Of a DNA stretch of 64,000 nt, positions 16,241-25,058 are shown piece after piece. Every line of letters begins with the position of its first letter. Positions within the stretch are counted from its first letter, which is position 1. A model generated the notes under the pieces. It ran no database searches and was not told the origin of the DNA. It saw nothing but the letters and a program-made list of their open reading frames with translations. Origin of the DNA: Tellurirhabdus rosea (GTDB taxonomy: Bacteria; Bacteroidota; Bacteroidia; Cytophagales; Spirosomataceae); NCBI RefSeq assembly GCF_026278345.1, contig NZ_CP111085.1, positions 3,799,501-3,863,500 of the forward strand, read 5' to 3'. The position numbers were made by a program, and so were the translations under genes.

Positions 16241-19200
16241 ATGACCGGGGATCACATACCTGTTGGGGACGATACGGCATCGGCCAATGAGCGATTCCAG
16301 CTCATTGCCAAAAGCACCAACGATATTTTCTGGGACTGGAATCTGGAAACCAACGAAATCTGGCGGAACGAACGGTTTGATAAGCTATTCGGGAATGCTG
16401 AGGCGCCAACCGGACCCGAAAGCTGGGCTTCCCTCATCCATCCCGACGACCGGGAGCGCGTCAGCCGCCGGGTGCAGGAGGTGATCGATCAGGGCACCGA
16501 ACTGGCCGAAGAATACCGGCTCCGGCGACCCAACGGCACCTACGCGCAGGTCTTCGACCGGGCCTTTGCCGTCCGGCATAATGGCAGAACCGTCCGCATG
16601 GTCGGCTCGCTGATGGATATCTCGGAGCAGTTCCGGCTGCAACAGGCCCTCCGCAATGTCGAAAGACGCTTTCAGAACGCGTTTGACAACGCCTCGGTAG
16701 GCATCGTTATTTCCGACCCCGACGGCGGATTCCTTCAGGTCAACCGGGCGTTCTGCCAGATGACCGGGTACAGCCCCGACGAACTGTATCGGCAGACCTA
16801 CGAACAACTCGTGCACCCCGACGACCTGCCACGCTACCAGAAAAAACTGGACGGTCTGCTGAAAGGGAAATCCGGCTCTCTGGTGGACCAGAAACGCTGC
16901 CTGCACAAAGACGGCCGCACCGTCTGGCTCAGCATCAACAGCACGGTCAACCAGGACGAATACGGGCGACCGGAGACGATTTTCTCGATCATTCAGGATA
17001 TTACCCAGGATATGGCGCTGCGCGAAAGCCAGCAGAAAATGCTCTCCATGGTCGAGAGCAGCCTCACGTTCATGGCCATCGCCGACCTCGACGGACGGGT
17101 GGCCTACATCAACAAAGCCGGTCGCGAACTGGTCGGCATGGAAGAAGACGAGCCGCTGGCCGGAAAGATGGTCGCCGACTTTTACTCGCCCGAACAGTTT
17201 GCCTTTATTCGCGACGTAGCCATACCGACGCTGCTGAGCCAGGGGTCGTGGGCCGGGCGGGTGATGCTGCGGCATTTCAAAACCGGCGAGCCCATTCCCT
17301 GCCACGCCAGCGGCATCCGGATCAACGACCCGACGACCGGCAAAGCCATCGGGCGGGGCTTTACCATGCGCGATCTGCGTCCGGAACTGAGCGCGCAGGA
17401 AGCCCAGCAAAAACTACTGGCCCTGGTCGAGAACAGCGTGGAACTGATGTCGGTCCTGGAACTGGACGGACGCAACTCGTACATCAATAAGGCCGGTCGG
17501 CAGATGCTCGGCTTCGACAGTGATGAGGAAGTGCTCGCCACGCCCATTACCAGCCTGCATAGCCCGGAGGACTTTTCGCTGGTACGGGAACAGGTATTGC
17601 CGTCGGTGATGAATACCGGCCGCTGGTCGGGCGTTATGCGGGTGCGTCACCTGAAAACCGGCGAGCATTTTCCCCTCTACAACAACACCATCCGCATCGA
17701 CGACCCGGCCACCGGCCAGCCCATAGCGATAGGGGCCGTCATGCGGGACATGCGCCCGGAAATGGCAAACCAGCGGGCGCTGCTCGAAAGCGAGGCGCGT
17801 TTCCGGAACATGATTGTACAGGCGCCGGTCGCCATCGGCATGCTCCGCGGCGAGGACCTGGTTATCGTAGAAGCGAACAGATATATCCTCGAATTATGGG
17901 GAAAAGGCGTCGAAATCATCGGCAAACCGCTGCTGGCAGCACTCCCCGAAATTAAGGGCCAGGGATTTATCGAACTGCTGGAGGGCGTCTATGCTTCCGG
18001 CGAAGCCTACTACGGCTACGAAGTGCTCGCCCAGCTCGAACGGAGCAAGGGGCTGGAAGACTGTTATTTCAACTTTGTCTACGCCCCCATCCGGGAAAGC
18101 GACGGGACCATCAGCGGCATTATCGTGGTCGCCACGGAGGTAACCCCACAGGTCAAAGCCAAAAAAGAACTGGAGGAAAGTGAAAAGCGCTTCCGCAACC
18201 TGGTTCTGGGTGCGCCGATGGCAACGGCCGTGTACGCCGGTCCCGACATGGTGATCCAGCTCGCCAACGAAGCCATGTTGAAGCTCTGGGGCAAAGACGC
18301 TTCGGTCATCGGAAAAAAACTGCACGACGCCCTGCCGGAACTCGAAGGGCAGCCTTTTCACCAGCTGCTCACCGACGTGTATACCAGCGGCGTCGCTTAT
18401 CAGGCGAAAGAGGACCGCGCCGATCTGGTCGTGGACGGAAAGCTCCAGACATTTTACTTCAACTTCACGTATAAACCGCTGCGGGACGCCGACGGCAAGG
18501 TGTACGCCATTCTGAACATGGCGCTCGACATCACCTATCAGGTCAACGCCAAACAGCAGCTCCGGGAGACGGAAGAAAGCCTGCGCGAAGCCGTCGATCT
18601 GGCAGAACTGGCGACCTGGACGATCAATCCGGCGACGGCGGAGATGACCTCTTCGGACCGCGTGCGCGACTGGCTGGGCGTGGACGGCCCCCTGCCGCCG
18701 GAACTGATTGTCGGGTGCGTGCACGAAAAGGACCGGCCCGAATTCGAGCGGATAACCCAGGCGGCCCTGGACCCGGCTTCCGGCGGCCATATGGACCTCG
18801 AATATACGGTCATTAACCAGCGAACGGGGCAGGAACACATTCTGCACACCCAGGCCCGCGTCCTGTTCGACGAAAACGGCAGCCCGTACCTGATTCGGGG
18901 TACATCGCAGGAGATTACCGCCCAGCGCATGACGGAGCAGGAACTGGAAAAACAGGTGCAGGTGCGGACCGAAGAACTCAAAAAGTCGAACCAGCAGCTC
19001 CAGCAGTCGAATCAGGAACTGGAACGGTACGCCTATGTGGCTTCGCACGATCTGCAGGAGCCGCTGCGGAAAATCCAGATTTACTCCGGCCTGCTGGCCG
19101 AACGTTTCCGCAAGGACGTCAGTGAAGAAGGACTCTATTACCTCAACAAAGTGGAGGAATCGGCCAACCGGATGTCGGTTCTGATCAAGAACATTCTGGA

Positions 19201-19729
19201 CTTCTCGCGCACCAGCCACCAGATGCAGCTGCTGGAAGAGGTTGACCTCAACGAAGTGGTGGAATCGGTGCAGAAAGACCTGGAAATGGCTCTGAGCCAG
19301 AAAAATGCGCGGGTGGAGGTGGAGCGGCTGTGCCGGCTGGAGGCGGTCCCCGTGCAGATGCGGCAATTGTTTTATAACCTGATCGGCAACGCCCTGAAGT
19401 TTGCCCGGGAAGAGGTGCGGCCCGAGATCGTCATCCGTTCCCGCGAACTGACGGAGGCCGAGGTCCGGCGATACGAGAAGCTCAATCCGCGGCTGCGGCA
19501 TTGCGAAATCACCGTGTCGGACAACGGCATCGGCTTCAATCCGGCATTTGCCGACAAAATTTTCGGGCTGTTCCAGCGGCTTCACCCGCAGCAGCAGTAC
19601 CAGGGAACGGGTATCGGGCTGGCGCTCTGCCAGCGGATTGTGGTCAACCACCAGGGCGAACTCTGGGCCGAATCCGAAGAAGGGAAAGGAGCCACTTTCC
19701 ACCTGGTTCTGCCCCTTACGCGGGCCTGA
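16241..19729 (+). CDS. Cytosolic multi-PAS sensor histidine kinase
   Basis: A 1162-residue sensor kinase with no signal peptide or membrane segment. About seven PAS domains occupy residues 10-905, several with PAC-type ends (MVGSLMDISEQ, IFSIIQDITQD, RGTSQEITAQR). A coiled coil (about 905-930, VRTEELKKSNQQLQQSNQEL) leads into the HisKA box YVASHDLQEPLRKI with phospho-acceptor His936. The HATPase domain has the N box NLIGNALKFA, G1 SDNGIGF and G2 GTGIGLALCQR. PAS 3 and 4 are near-duplicates, as are PAS 5 and 6. No receiver domain or adjacent response regulator is present, so the kinase is an orphan. The ligands are unknown. Confidence 0.95.
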   Translation: MTGDHIPVGDDTASANERFQLIAKSTNDIFWDWNLETNEIWRNERFDKLFGNAEAPTGPESWASLIHPDDRERVSRRVQEVIDQGTELAEEYRLRRPNGTYAQVFDRAFAVRHNGRTVRMVGSLMDISEQFRLQQALRNVERRFQNAFDNASVGIVISDPDGGFLQVNRAFCQMTGYSPDELYRQTYEQLVHPDDLPRYQKKLDGLLKGKSGSLVDQKRCLHKDGRTVWLSINSTVNQDEYGRPETIFSIIQDITQDMALRESQQKMLSMVESSLTFMAIADLDGRVAYINKAGRELVGMEEDEPLAGKMVADFYSPEQFAFIRDVAIPTLLSQGSWAGRVMLRHFKTGEPIPCHASGIRINDPTTGKAIGRGFTMRDLRPELSAQEAQQKLLALVENSVELMSVLELDGRNSYINKAGRQMLGFDSDEEVLATPITSLHSPEDFSLVREQVLPSVMNTGRWSGVMRVRHLKTGEHFPLYNNTIRIDDPATGQPIAIGAVMRDMRPEMANQRALLESEARFRNMIVQAPVAIGMLRGEDLVIVEANRYILELWGKGVEIIGKPLLAALPEIKGQGFIELLEGVYASGEAYYGYEVLAQLERSKGLEDCYFNFVYAPIRESDGTISGIIVVATEVTPQVKAKKELEESEKRFRNLVLGAPMATAVYAGPDMVIQLANEAMLKLWGKDASVIGKKLHDALPELEGQPFHQLLTDVYTSGVAYQAKEDRADLVVDGKLQTFYFNFTYKPLRDADGKVYAILNMALDITYQVNAKQQLRETEESLREAVDLAELATWTINPATAEMTSSDRVRDWLGVDGPLPPELIVGCVHEKDRPEFERITQAALDPASGGHMDLEYTVINQRTGQEHILHTQARVLFDENGSPYLIRGTSQEITAQRMTEQELEKQVQVRTEELKKSNQQLQQSNQELERYAYVASHDLQEPLRKIQIYSGLLAERFRKDVSEEGLYYLNKVEESANRMSVLIKNILDFSRTSHQMQLLEEVDLNEVVESVQKDLEMALSQKNARVEVERLCRLEAVPVQMRQLFYNLIGNALKFAREEVRPEIVIRSRELTEAEVRRYEKLNPRLRHCEITVSDNGIGFNPAFADKIFGLFQRLHPQQQYQGTGIGLALCQRIVVNHQGELWAESEEGKGATFHLVLPLTRA

Positions 19730-19736
19730 ATCAATC

Positions 19737-19782
19737 CGGGTGGCACGACGTTGACGGGGTTCCCCGGCGGCCGTGCCACCCG
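19737..19782. terminator. Hairpin between convergent kinase and HPF-like genes
   Basis: An 11-bp perfect stem cgggtggcacg (19737-19747) with cgtgccacccg (19772-19782) encloses a second GC-rich hairpin. It lies 7 nt past the kinase stop and 6 nt past the HPF-like stop on the other strand. There is no long T-run, so its termination strength is uncertain. Confidence 0.6.
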
Positions 19783-19788
19783 CATCGT

Positions 19789-20163
19789 TTAAACGGCCAG
19801 ATCCGCCGGGTCTATTTCGTCGATGGTGCCCCGGTTGCGGTTCATGGAATTGCCGAAGCGTTTTTCCAGTTGCTTTTTGAGCTTCGCCGTGACGTTATGC
19901 GCCATCGTGCCCCAGTTTTCGCCATTGTCTTCGGCAAACACGTCGTTGCCCGGCACACCGTACTTGATGCGCAGTGATTTGTCGTTTGGCCCGCCATGAC
20001 TCTCGACGCGCATGTATACCTCCGCCGTAATCACGTCGCCGCTGTAATACCGGCGCAGCTTGGCGAGGGCTTCCATAACGATGTCACGCTGATTGTCGGT
20101 GATGTCAAAATTAACGGTTTCAATATCCAACCGCACATTGTCCAGGGTTCCGTTATTGTTCAT
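19789..20163 (-). CDS. HPF/RaiA family ribosome-associated protein
   Basis: A 124-residue short-form ribosome hibernation factor-like protein. It has the beta-alpha-beta-beta-beta-alpha pattern of the S30AE/HPF fold: LDIETVNFDITDNQRDIVME, ALAKLRRYY, VITAEVYMRV, SLRIKYGVPGNDVFAEDNG, then the helix TAKLKKQLEKRFG. It would bind the 30S decoding region and slow translation in stationary phase. There is no C-terminal dimerisation domain of the long form. ATG 20163 is preferred over a GTG three codons upstream. Identification rests on the fold pattern, and the match is weaker than for the core HPF family. Confidence 0.75.
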   Translation of the reverse strand: MNNNGTLDNVRLDIETVNFDITDNQRDIVMEALAKLRRYYSGDVITAEVYMRVESHGGPNDKSLRIKYGVPGNDVFAEDNGENWGTMAHNVTAKLKKQLEKRFGNSMNRNRGTIDEIDPADLAV

Positions 20164-20397
20164 TTTAAACACGCTTTACAGTGAAACATTCCCGCCCGAC
20201 GGCCCTGTCGGCTCCGGCAGACGGTATTTGATACTCAGAAAACAGAAAAAAGAGAATAGAGAAACGACTGAAAGAGCCTCAATCCGGAAGGTAATCCTGT
20301 CTCCGTTCTCTCTGTTCTTTTGGTCCACTATATAAAGCCCGGGGCGGGATTTTTGTTTAGGATACCCGTACTTTGTTTTCCAAAAAAAGCCTGCTGT

Positions 20398-21012
20398 ATG
20401 AAAAGTGTCCCGATGGGCCTGGGCCTGCTGCTGATGTTGTCCGCCCGGATGGCGGTGGCGCAGACGCCCTTTGCCGATACGATTGCCCGCCACCGGGAAA
20501 CCTACCGGGAGGAGTTCCTGAAAACGCCCAACAGCCCGCTCAAAACGCCCGGGGCGCTGGCCGGACTGCGCTTTTTCGAGCCGGATTCGACCCTGCGGGT
20601 GGAGGCGCGGGTGGAACGCATCACCGGCGCCGAACCGTTTGAGATGCTGACCTACAACGGGCAGAAACAACCCTACGTGCGCTACGCCCGGCTGCATTTT
20701 ACGCTCAACGGCCAGCCCCAGCAACTGACCGTGTACCGAAGCCTGCGGCTGGCCCAGATGCCGCAGTACCGCGATTACCTTTTTGTGCCCTTCAAAGACC
20801 CCACCAATGGGCAGGAAAGCTACGGCGGCGGACGCTACCTTGACTTTCGCGTCGGCCAAATCCGGGACGGCCGCCTGACCCTGGATTTCAACCGGGCCTA
20901 CAACCCCTATTGCGCCTACCAGGAGGGCTATGCCTGCCCGATTCCGCCGCAGGAAAATCACCTCCGTAGCCCCATCCGGGCGGGCGAAAAAATATATGTT
21001 ACCGCTCGCTAA
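20398..21012 (+). CDS. DUF1684 domain secreted protein
   Basis: A 204-residue DUF1684 protein. The start at 20398 gives a signal peptide (MKSVPMGLGLLLMLSARMAV, cleavage near AQTP). An in-frame upstream start at 20320 would place 26 residues before the signal and is rejected. The family signature is present: LDFNRAYNPYCAYQEGYACP, then IPPQENHLRSPIRAGEK at the C-terminus. The conserved Cys pair and PPxEN motif suggest a binding or enzymatic site, but no reaction has been assigned to the family. It is followed on the same strand by two DUF3857 proteins, 70 nt away. Confidence 0.85.
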   Translation: MKSVPMGLGLLLMLSARMAVAQTPFADTIARHRETYREEFLKTPNSPLKTPGALAGLRFFEPDSTLRVEARVERITGAEPFEMLTYNGQKQPYVRYARLHFTLNGQPQQLTVYRSLRLAQMPQYRDYLFVPFKDPTNGQESYGGGRYLDFRVGQIRDGRLTLDFNRAYNPYCAYQEGYACPIPPQENHLRSPIRAGEKIYVTAR

Positions 21013-21082
21013 ATAGGGGGCGGGAGCTGGCACGGAATTTAATACATTACAGTATTGTCATGTATCAATACCGTAACTTCCT

Positions 21083-23071
21083 GTGAAAACGCTCCGGAAC
21101 TGGTTTTTGCCGGTACTGCTCTGTACCCATTTTTTCTCCGCCCTTGCCCAGACGGAGCCTTTTGGCCGCCCCGCGGTTGACGATCTGAAAATGACCGTTT
21201 ACCCCGCCGATTCGTCGGCCGACGCGGTGGTTTTGTCGAACGTTGGCAGCGCCGTCATTACCAAAGACGAACACCGGGGCTACATCGCTCTTTACAAGCG
21301 GCATCTGAAAATCAAGATTCTGAAGAAAAGCGGGGTCAGTCAGGCAACGGTCCTGATTCCGTTTTACCGCCAGGGCGTCGATAAAGAGGATCGGGTGGAA
21401 CACCTCCAGGGCGTTACGCACAACCTGCGGGCCGACGGCTCCGTCCAAAGCGACCCGCTGACGAAAGAAGCCCTGTTTGAGGAGCGCCGTTCGGAAAACC
21501 TCTACGTCAAACGCTTCACCCTGCCGAATGTCCGGCAAGGGTCCGTGATCGAATTCCAGTACGAGATTTCCTCTGATTTTGTCTTCGAGCTCCGGGAATG
21601 GAACTTCCAGCAGGAAATTCCGGTGCGGTGGAGCGAATACAAACTGAGCCTCACGCCGGGATTTATGTACCGGATTCTCTTTCAGGGTTTTGAGCCGCTG
21701 GTGGTGGATAAGTCCCAGCCGGTGATGGATGGCGTCGAATACCACTGGGCGATGAAAGACCTGCCCGCCATCCGCGAAGAACCCAACATGGTCAGTCCGG
21801 AAAATTACCGGGCCAAAGTCTGGTTCGAACTTAGCCGGACGACGCTGCCGGGCATTCCGGCCCGTTCGTATTCCTCCACGTGGGAAGACCTCGACCGGAC
21901 GCTGATGGCCGACGAACAGTTTGGCGGAGCCCTGCGAAAAACGGCGTTCCTGAAACCCGTGGCGGCGGTTGTGCGGGCTTCGGTGGCGTCGGCCGACACC
22001 CTGCAATGGGTACAGGCTGCCCACCGGCACGTCACGCAGGCCATGACCTGGAACAAAACCCAGAGCGTCTGGGCGTCGCGGCAGGGCCTGAAACAGGCGT
22101 ACGAAGCCAAAACCGGCAGCGCCACCGACCTCAACCTGATTCTGGTCGGGCTGCTCAACGAAATGGGTGTCGAGGCCAAACCCGTCATTCTGAGTACCAA
22201 ACAGAACGGCCTCGTCAGCCGGGAGCACCCGCTGATTAGCAAATTCAACTACACGATTGGGGCCGTAACGGTGGGCGGCAAAGACCTGCTGCTCGACGCC
22301 ACCGATCCGCTGCTGAAGGCAGGCTCGCTGCCGGTGCGCTGTCTGAACGGCGATGGCCGTCTGGTCGCGCTGCGCCGGGCCCGCTGGCTGACGCTCAACA
22401 CGCCCGACCGCAACCGGACTTCCGGCCAGTTCCAATTGGCCATTCAGTCCGATGGGACGATGACGGGCACGGTTTCCATTGCCCATTTGGGGTACGCGGG
22501 TGCCGAAGCCCGCCGCCGCGTCCTGACCGATGGGTCCGAAAAGTACAAGCAGCGTTTCCGCAGCCAGAATCCGGGCTGGAACTGGTCAACGCTGGACGTG
22601 ACGGGCGTCGATAAGCCCGACGAAGCGCTGGTGACCAAAGGCAGCATGAGCTACGGCGAGGGCACAGCGACCGGAAGTGACCGCATTTACCTCCATCCGC
22701 TGCCCGTAACCAGCCTCCAGAATAACCCTTTCAAACTGACCGAACGGCGTTATCCGGTGGACATGGGTGTCCCGCTGGAGGAGGTTTACACGGCTACCTA
22801 CACCCTGCCGGAAGGGTACTCCGTCGAAGAGGCACCTAAGGGAATGGCCCTTGCGCTGCCCGACAATGGCGGCCGTTTCTCGTTTCAGTTGCAGGTTTCG
22901 GGCCGACAGGTGCAGGTTGCCAGCCGCCTTGTTCTGAACAAAGCCATCTTCATGCCTCAGGAATACGAAAGCCTGCGGCTTTTCTACGACAAACTAATTG
23001 CCAAACACGCCGAGCAGCTGATTCTGGTCAAGGGGGCGGCGAAGGCGCAGATTTCTCTCAAAAACGAATGA
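21083..23071 (+). CDS. DUF3857/transglutaminase-fold secreted protein lacking the catalytic Cys
   Basis: A 662-residue exported protein (signal peptide ending FFSALAQTE). An N-terminal DUF3857 beta-domain (about 60-215, including KRFTLPNVRQGSVIEFQYEI) is followed by a transglutaminase-like domain (about 270-400) and a C-terminal DUF2569-like beta region. At the position of the catalytic GDCK motif the sequence is GSATDLNLILVGLL, with Ala347 in place of Cys, so peptidase or crosslinking activity is not expected. The start is GTG (21083). It overlaps the next gene by 4 nt (ATGA). Such pairs are common in Bacteroidota but their role is not established. Confidence 0.88.
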   Translation: MKTLRNWFLPVLLCTHFFSALAQTEPFGRPAVDDLKMTVYPADSSADAVVLSNVGSAVITKDEHRGYIALYKRHLKIKILKKSGVSQATVLIPFYRQGVDKEDRVEHLQGVTHNLRADGSVQSDPLTKEALFEERRSENLYVKRFTLPNVRQGSVIEFQYEISSDFVFELREWNFQQEIPVRWSEYKLSLTPGFMYRILFQGFEPLVVDKSQPVMDGVEYHWAMKDLPAIREEPNMVSPENYRAKVWFELSRTTLPGIPARSYSSTWEDLDRTLMADEQFGGALRKTAFLKPVAAVVRASVASADTLQWVQAAHRHVTQAMTWNKTQSVWASRQGLKQAYEAKTGSATDLNLILVGLLNEMGVEAKPVILSTKQNGLVSREHPLISKFNYTIGAVTVGGKDLLLDATDPLLKAGSLPVRCLNGDGRLVALRRARWLTLNTPDRNRTSGQFQLAIQSDGTMTGTVSIAHLGYAGAEARRRVLTDGSEKYKQRFRSQNPGWNWSTLDVTGVDKPDEALVTKGSMSYGEGTATGSDRIYLHPLPVTSLQNNPFKLTERRYPVDMGVPLEEVYTATYTLPEGYSVEEAPKGMALALPDNGGRFSFQLQVSGRQVQVASRLVLNKAIFMPQEYESLRLFYDKLIAKHAEQLILVKGAAKAQISLKNE

Positions 23072-24972
23072 AACAGATTGTATTACTGACCGCGCTGCTG
23101 CTCAACGGGATGGCCGCGCTGGCGCAGGAGTCGTACCGGGCGTCGGCCATTCCGGCGGGGCTGGGCGAGGGGGCCGGAGCCGTGCTGCGAAAGTATGAAG
23201 AAACGTTTACCGTAAAATCGCCCGGTGAGGCGGTGGAAACGGTGCATTCCGTCGTGACGATTCTGAACGAAAAAGGGTCAGACCGCACCTCCCTGACGGT
23301 GGTCTACGACAAGTTTTCGAAGGTGTCCGATATCGAAGGCACGCTTTACGACGCCAGCGGCAAGGTCATCAAGCGGCTCAAACGGGCCGACATTCAGGAC
23401 TTGAGCGCCATCGGCGACGAAGCTTTTTACGCCGATTATCGCCAGAAAACGGCCGGGTTCAGTTACGCGGGCTACCCCTTTACGGTGGAATTTCGCTACG
23501 AACGGACCACCCGCAATCTGCTTTTTTACCCAGAATGGTTTCCGCTGTCGGACCCGGATATGGCGGTTCAGTCGGCCAGCCTGAAGGTGACGCTCCCGGC
23601 GGGGCAGTCGCTGCGGTACCGGACGATGAACGGCCTGCCCGAACCGGCCGCGGCCGACGAAGGGACCGGACGGAGCTATACGTGGCAGCTTGCCGACCGG
23701 AAAGTCCGCGAACGGGAGCCCTACAACCTCGGCTACGACCGGCTGGGTCCCGGGGTGCTGACCGCCCCCTCCGAACTCGAACTGGAGTCGTTCAAAGGTG
23801 TGGTGCGCACCTGGAAGGAATTTGGAAAACTGGTGTACGACATCAATTCCAACCGCGACGAATTGCCGGAAACGACGAAAACAGCGCTGGCGGACCTGCT
23901 GAAGGGAGAAACGGACCCCCGAAAAAAGGTAGAGAAGGTGTACGGCTTCATGCAGAAACATACCCGATATGTGCTGATCAAGCTGGGCCTGGGCGGCTGG
24001 CAGACCTTTCCGGCCGCGACGGTGGCCGAAAAAGGATATGGCGACTGCAAAGCTTTGTCGAATTACACGGCGGCCTTGCTGAAAGCGGCTGGTATCCGCT
24101 CTCACCTCGCGCTGGTCATGGCCGGCGACGACGAGCCGGATGTGCTGACCGACTTTCCGGCGGCCCGTTTCAACCACATGATTTTGTGCGTGCCGCTGGC
24201 AAAAGATACCGTCTGGCTGGAATGCACCAGTCCGCTGAACGCCGCCGGGTACATGGGCAGCTTTACCGGCAATCGCCACGCGCTGCTGCTGACGCCGGAG
24301 GGCGGAAAACTGGTCCGCACGCCGACGTATAAACCCACCGACAGCCGCCTGACACGCCGGATTGACCTGAAAATAGGGGAGAGCGGCGATGCGAATGCCG
24401 AAGTCGTGACCGAGTATGCCGGTTTGCAGGCGGAGGACCACGAGCAGGTAATGCACCTGCTGGCACCGGATGAGCAGAAAAAATGGCTTTACCGGCAGAT
24501 TCGCCTTCCGAGCTACGACATTCGGGCTTTTTCGTTCGAGGCGAAGCGCGACGTGCTGCCGAAAGTCACCGAAAAGCTGTCGCTCCTAATTCCTAACGGG
24601 GCCAGTCGCAGCGGCACGCGCCTGTTTCTGAATCCCAACCTGCTGTCGGCCATCCGAACCGTTCCGACAGACGGGGCGTCGCGAAAAACCGCTTTTCAGC
24701 TACCGGATGGCTATGTCGATGTTGATACGGTCGTTTGTCAACTGCCGCCGCACACGACCGTCGAAAGCCTGTTTAGCCCGGTGGAGTACACCTCGAAGTT
24801 TGGGAATTACTCGGCCACTGTCCGCCAGGAAGGCGAGAAACTGATTTACATCCGGCGACTCCAGGCAGAAGGCGGCACCTTCCCGCCCGAAGCCTACCCG
24901 GAGTACATGGCCTTTCGGCAAAAACTGGTCAAATTCGACCGGATGCAGGTGGTGCTGAAAATTAATGATTGA
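23068..24972 (+). CDS. DUF3857/transglutaminase-like secreted protein, catalytically intact
   Basis: A 634-residue exported protein with signal peptide MKQIVLLTALLLNGMAALAQ. It has a DUF3857 domain (about 50-215) and a transglutaminase-like domain (about 240-400) with an intact Cys in KGYGDCKALSNYTAALL (Cys327), a following His in FNHMILCVPL and the third site region VWLECTSPLN. It may act as a periplasmic or surface cysteine protease or amidase. Its ATG overlaps the stop of the preceding paralogue, so the two are translated together and may form a complex in which only this subunit is active. The stop codon lies inside a palindromic repeat. Confidence 0.9.
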   Translation: MKQIVLLTALLLNGMAALAQESYRASAIPAGLGEGAGAVLRKYEETFTVKSPGEAVETVHSVVTILNEKGSDRTSLTVVYDKFSKVSDIEGTLYDASGKVIKRLKRADIQDLSAIGDEAFYADYRQKTAGFSYAGYPFTVEFRYERTTRNLLFYPEWFPLSDPDMAVQSASLKVTLPAGQSLRYRTMNGLPEPAAADEGTGRSYTWQLADRKVREREPYNLGYDRLGPGVLTAPSELELESFKGVVRTWKEFGKLVYDINSNRDELPETTKTALADLLKGETDPRKKVEKVYGFMQKHTRYVLIKLGLGGWQTFPAATVAEKGYGDCKALSNYTAALLKAAGIRSHLALVMAGDDEPDVLTDFPAARFNHMILCVPLAKDTVWLECTSPLNAAGYMGSFTGNRHALLLTPEGGKLVRTPTYKPTDSRLTRRIDLKIGESGDANAEVVTEYAGLQAEDHEQVMHLLAPDEQKKWLYRQIRLPSYDIRAFSFEAKRDVLPKVTEKLSLLIPNGASRSGTRLFLNPNLLSAIRTVPTDGASRKTAFQLPDGYVDVDTVVCQLPPHTTVESLFSPVEYTSKFGNYSATVRQEGEKLIYIRRLQAEGGTFPPEAYPEYMAFRQKLVKFDRMQVVLKIND

Positions 24973-25052
24973 ATTTTGAATGATTGAATGGTTGATTAGG
25001 CTCCGCAGCGCTGAAATGGCGGAGCCAATCAATCATTCAAAATTCAATCATT
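24964..25052. repeat. Nested palindrome at convergent gene ends, second copy of the 9423 family
   Basis: Perfect 24-bp arms (24964-24987 and 25029-25052; core gattgaattttgaatgatt) surround an inner 8-bp stem ggctccgc (24999-25006) with gcggagcc (25019-25026). The stop codon of the DUF3857 gene (24970-24972) is inside the left arm, and the enolase-family gene ends 7 nt after the right arm. The outer arms share 23 nt with those at 9423-9515, while the spacers differ. It is a likely bidirectional terminator. Confidence 0.85.
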
Positions 25053-25058
25053 CAACCC

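Noticed and set aside
20320-20397. N-terminal extension of the DUF1684 protein
   Set aside because: It would place 26 residues before a clear signal peptide; the start at 20398 is better.
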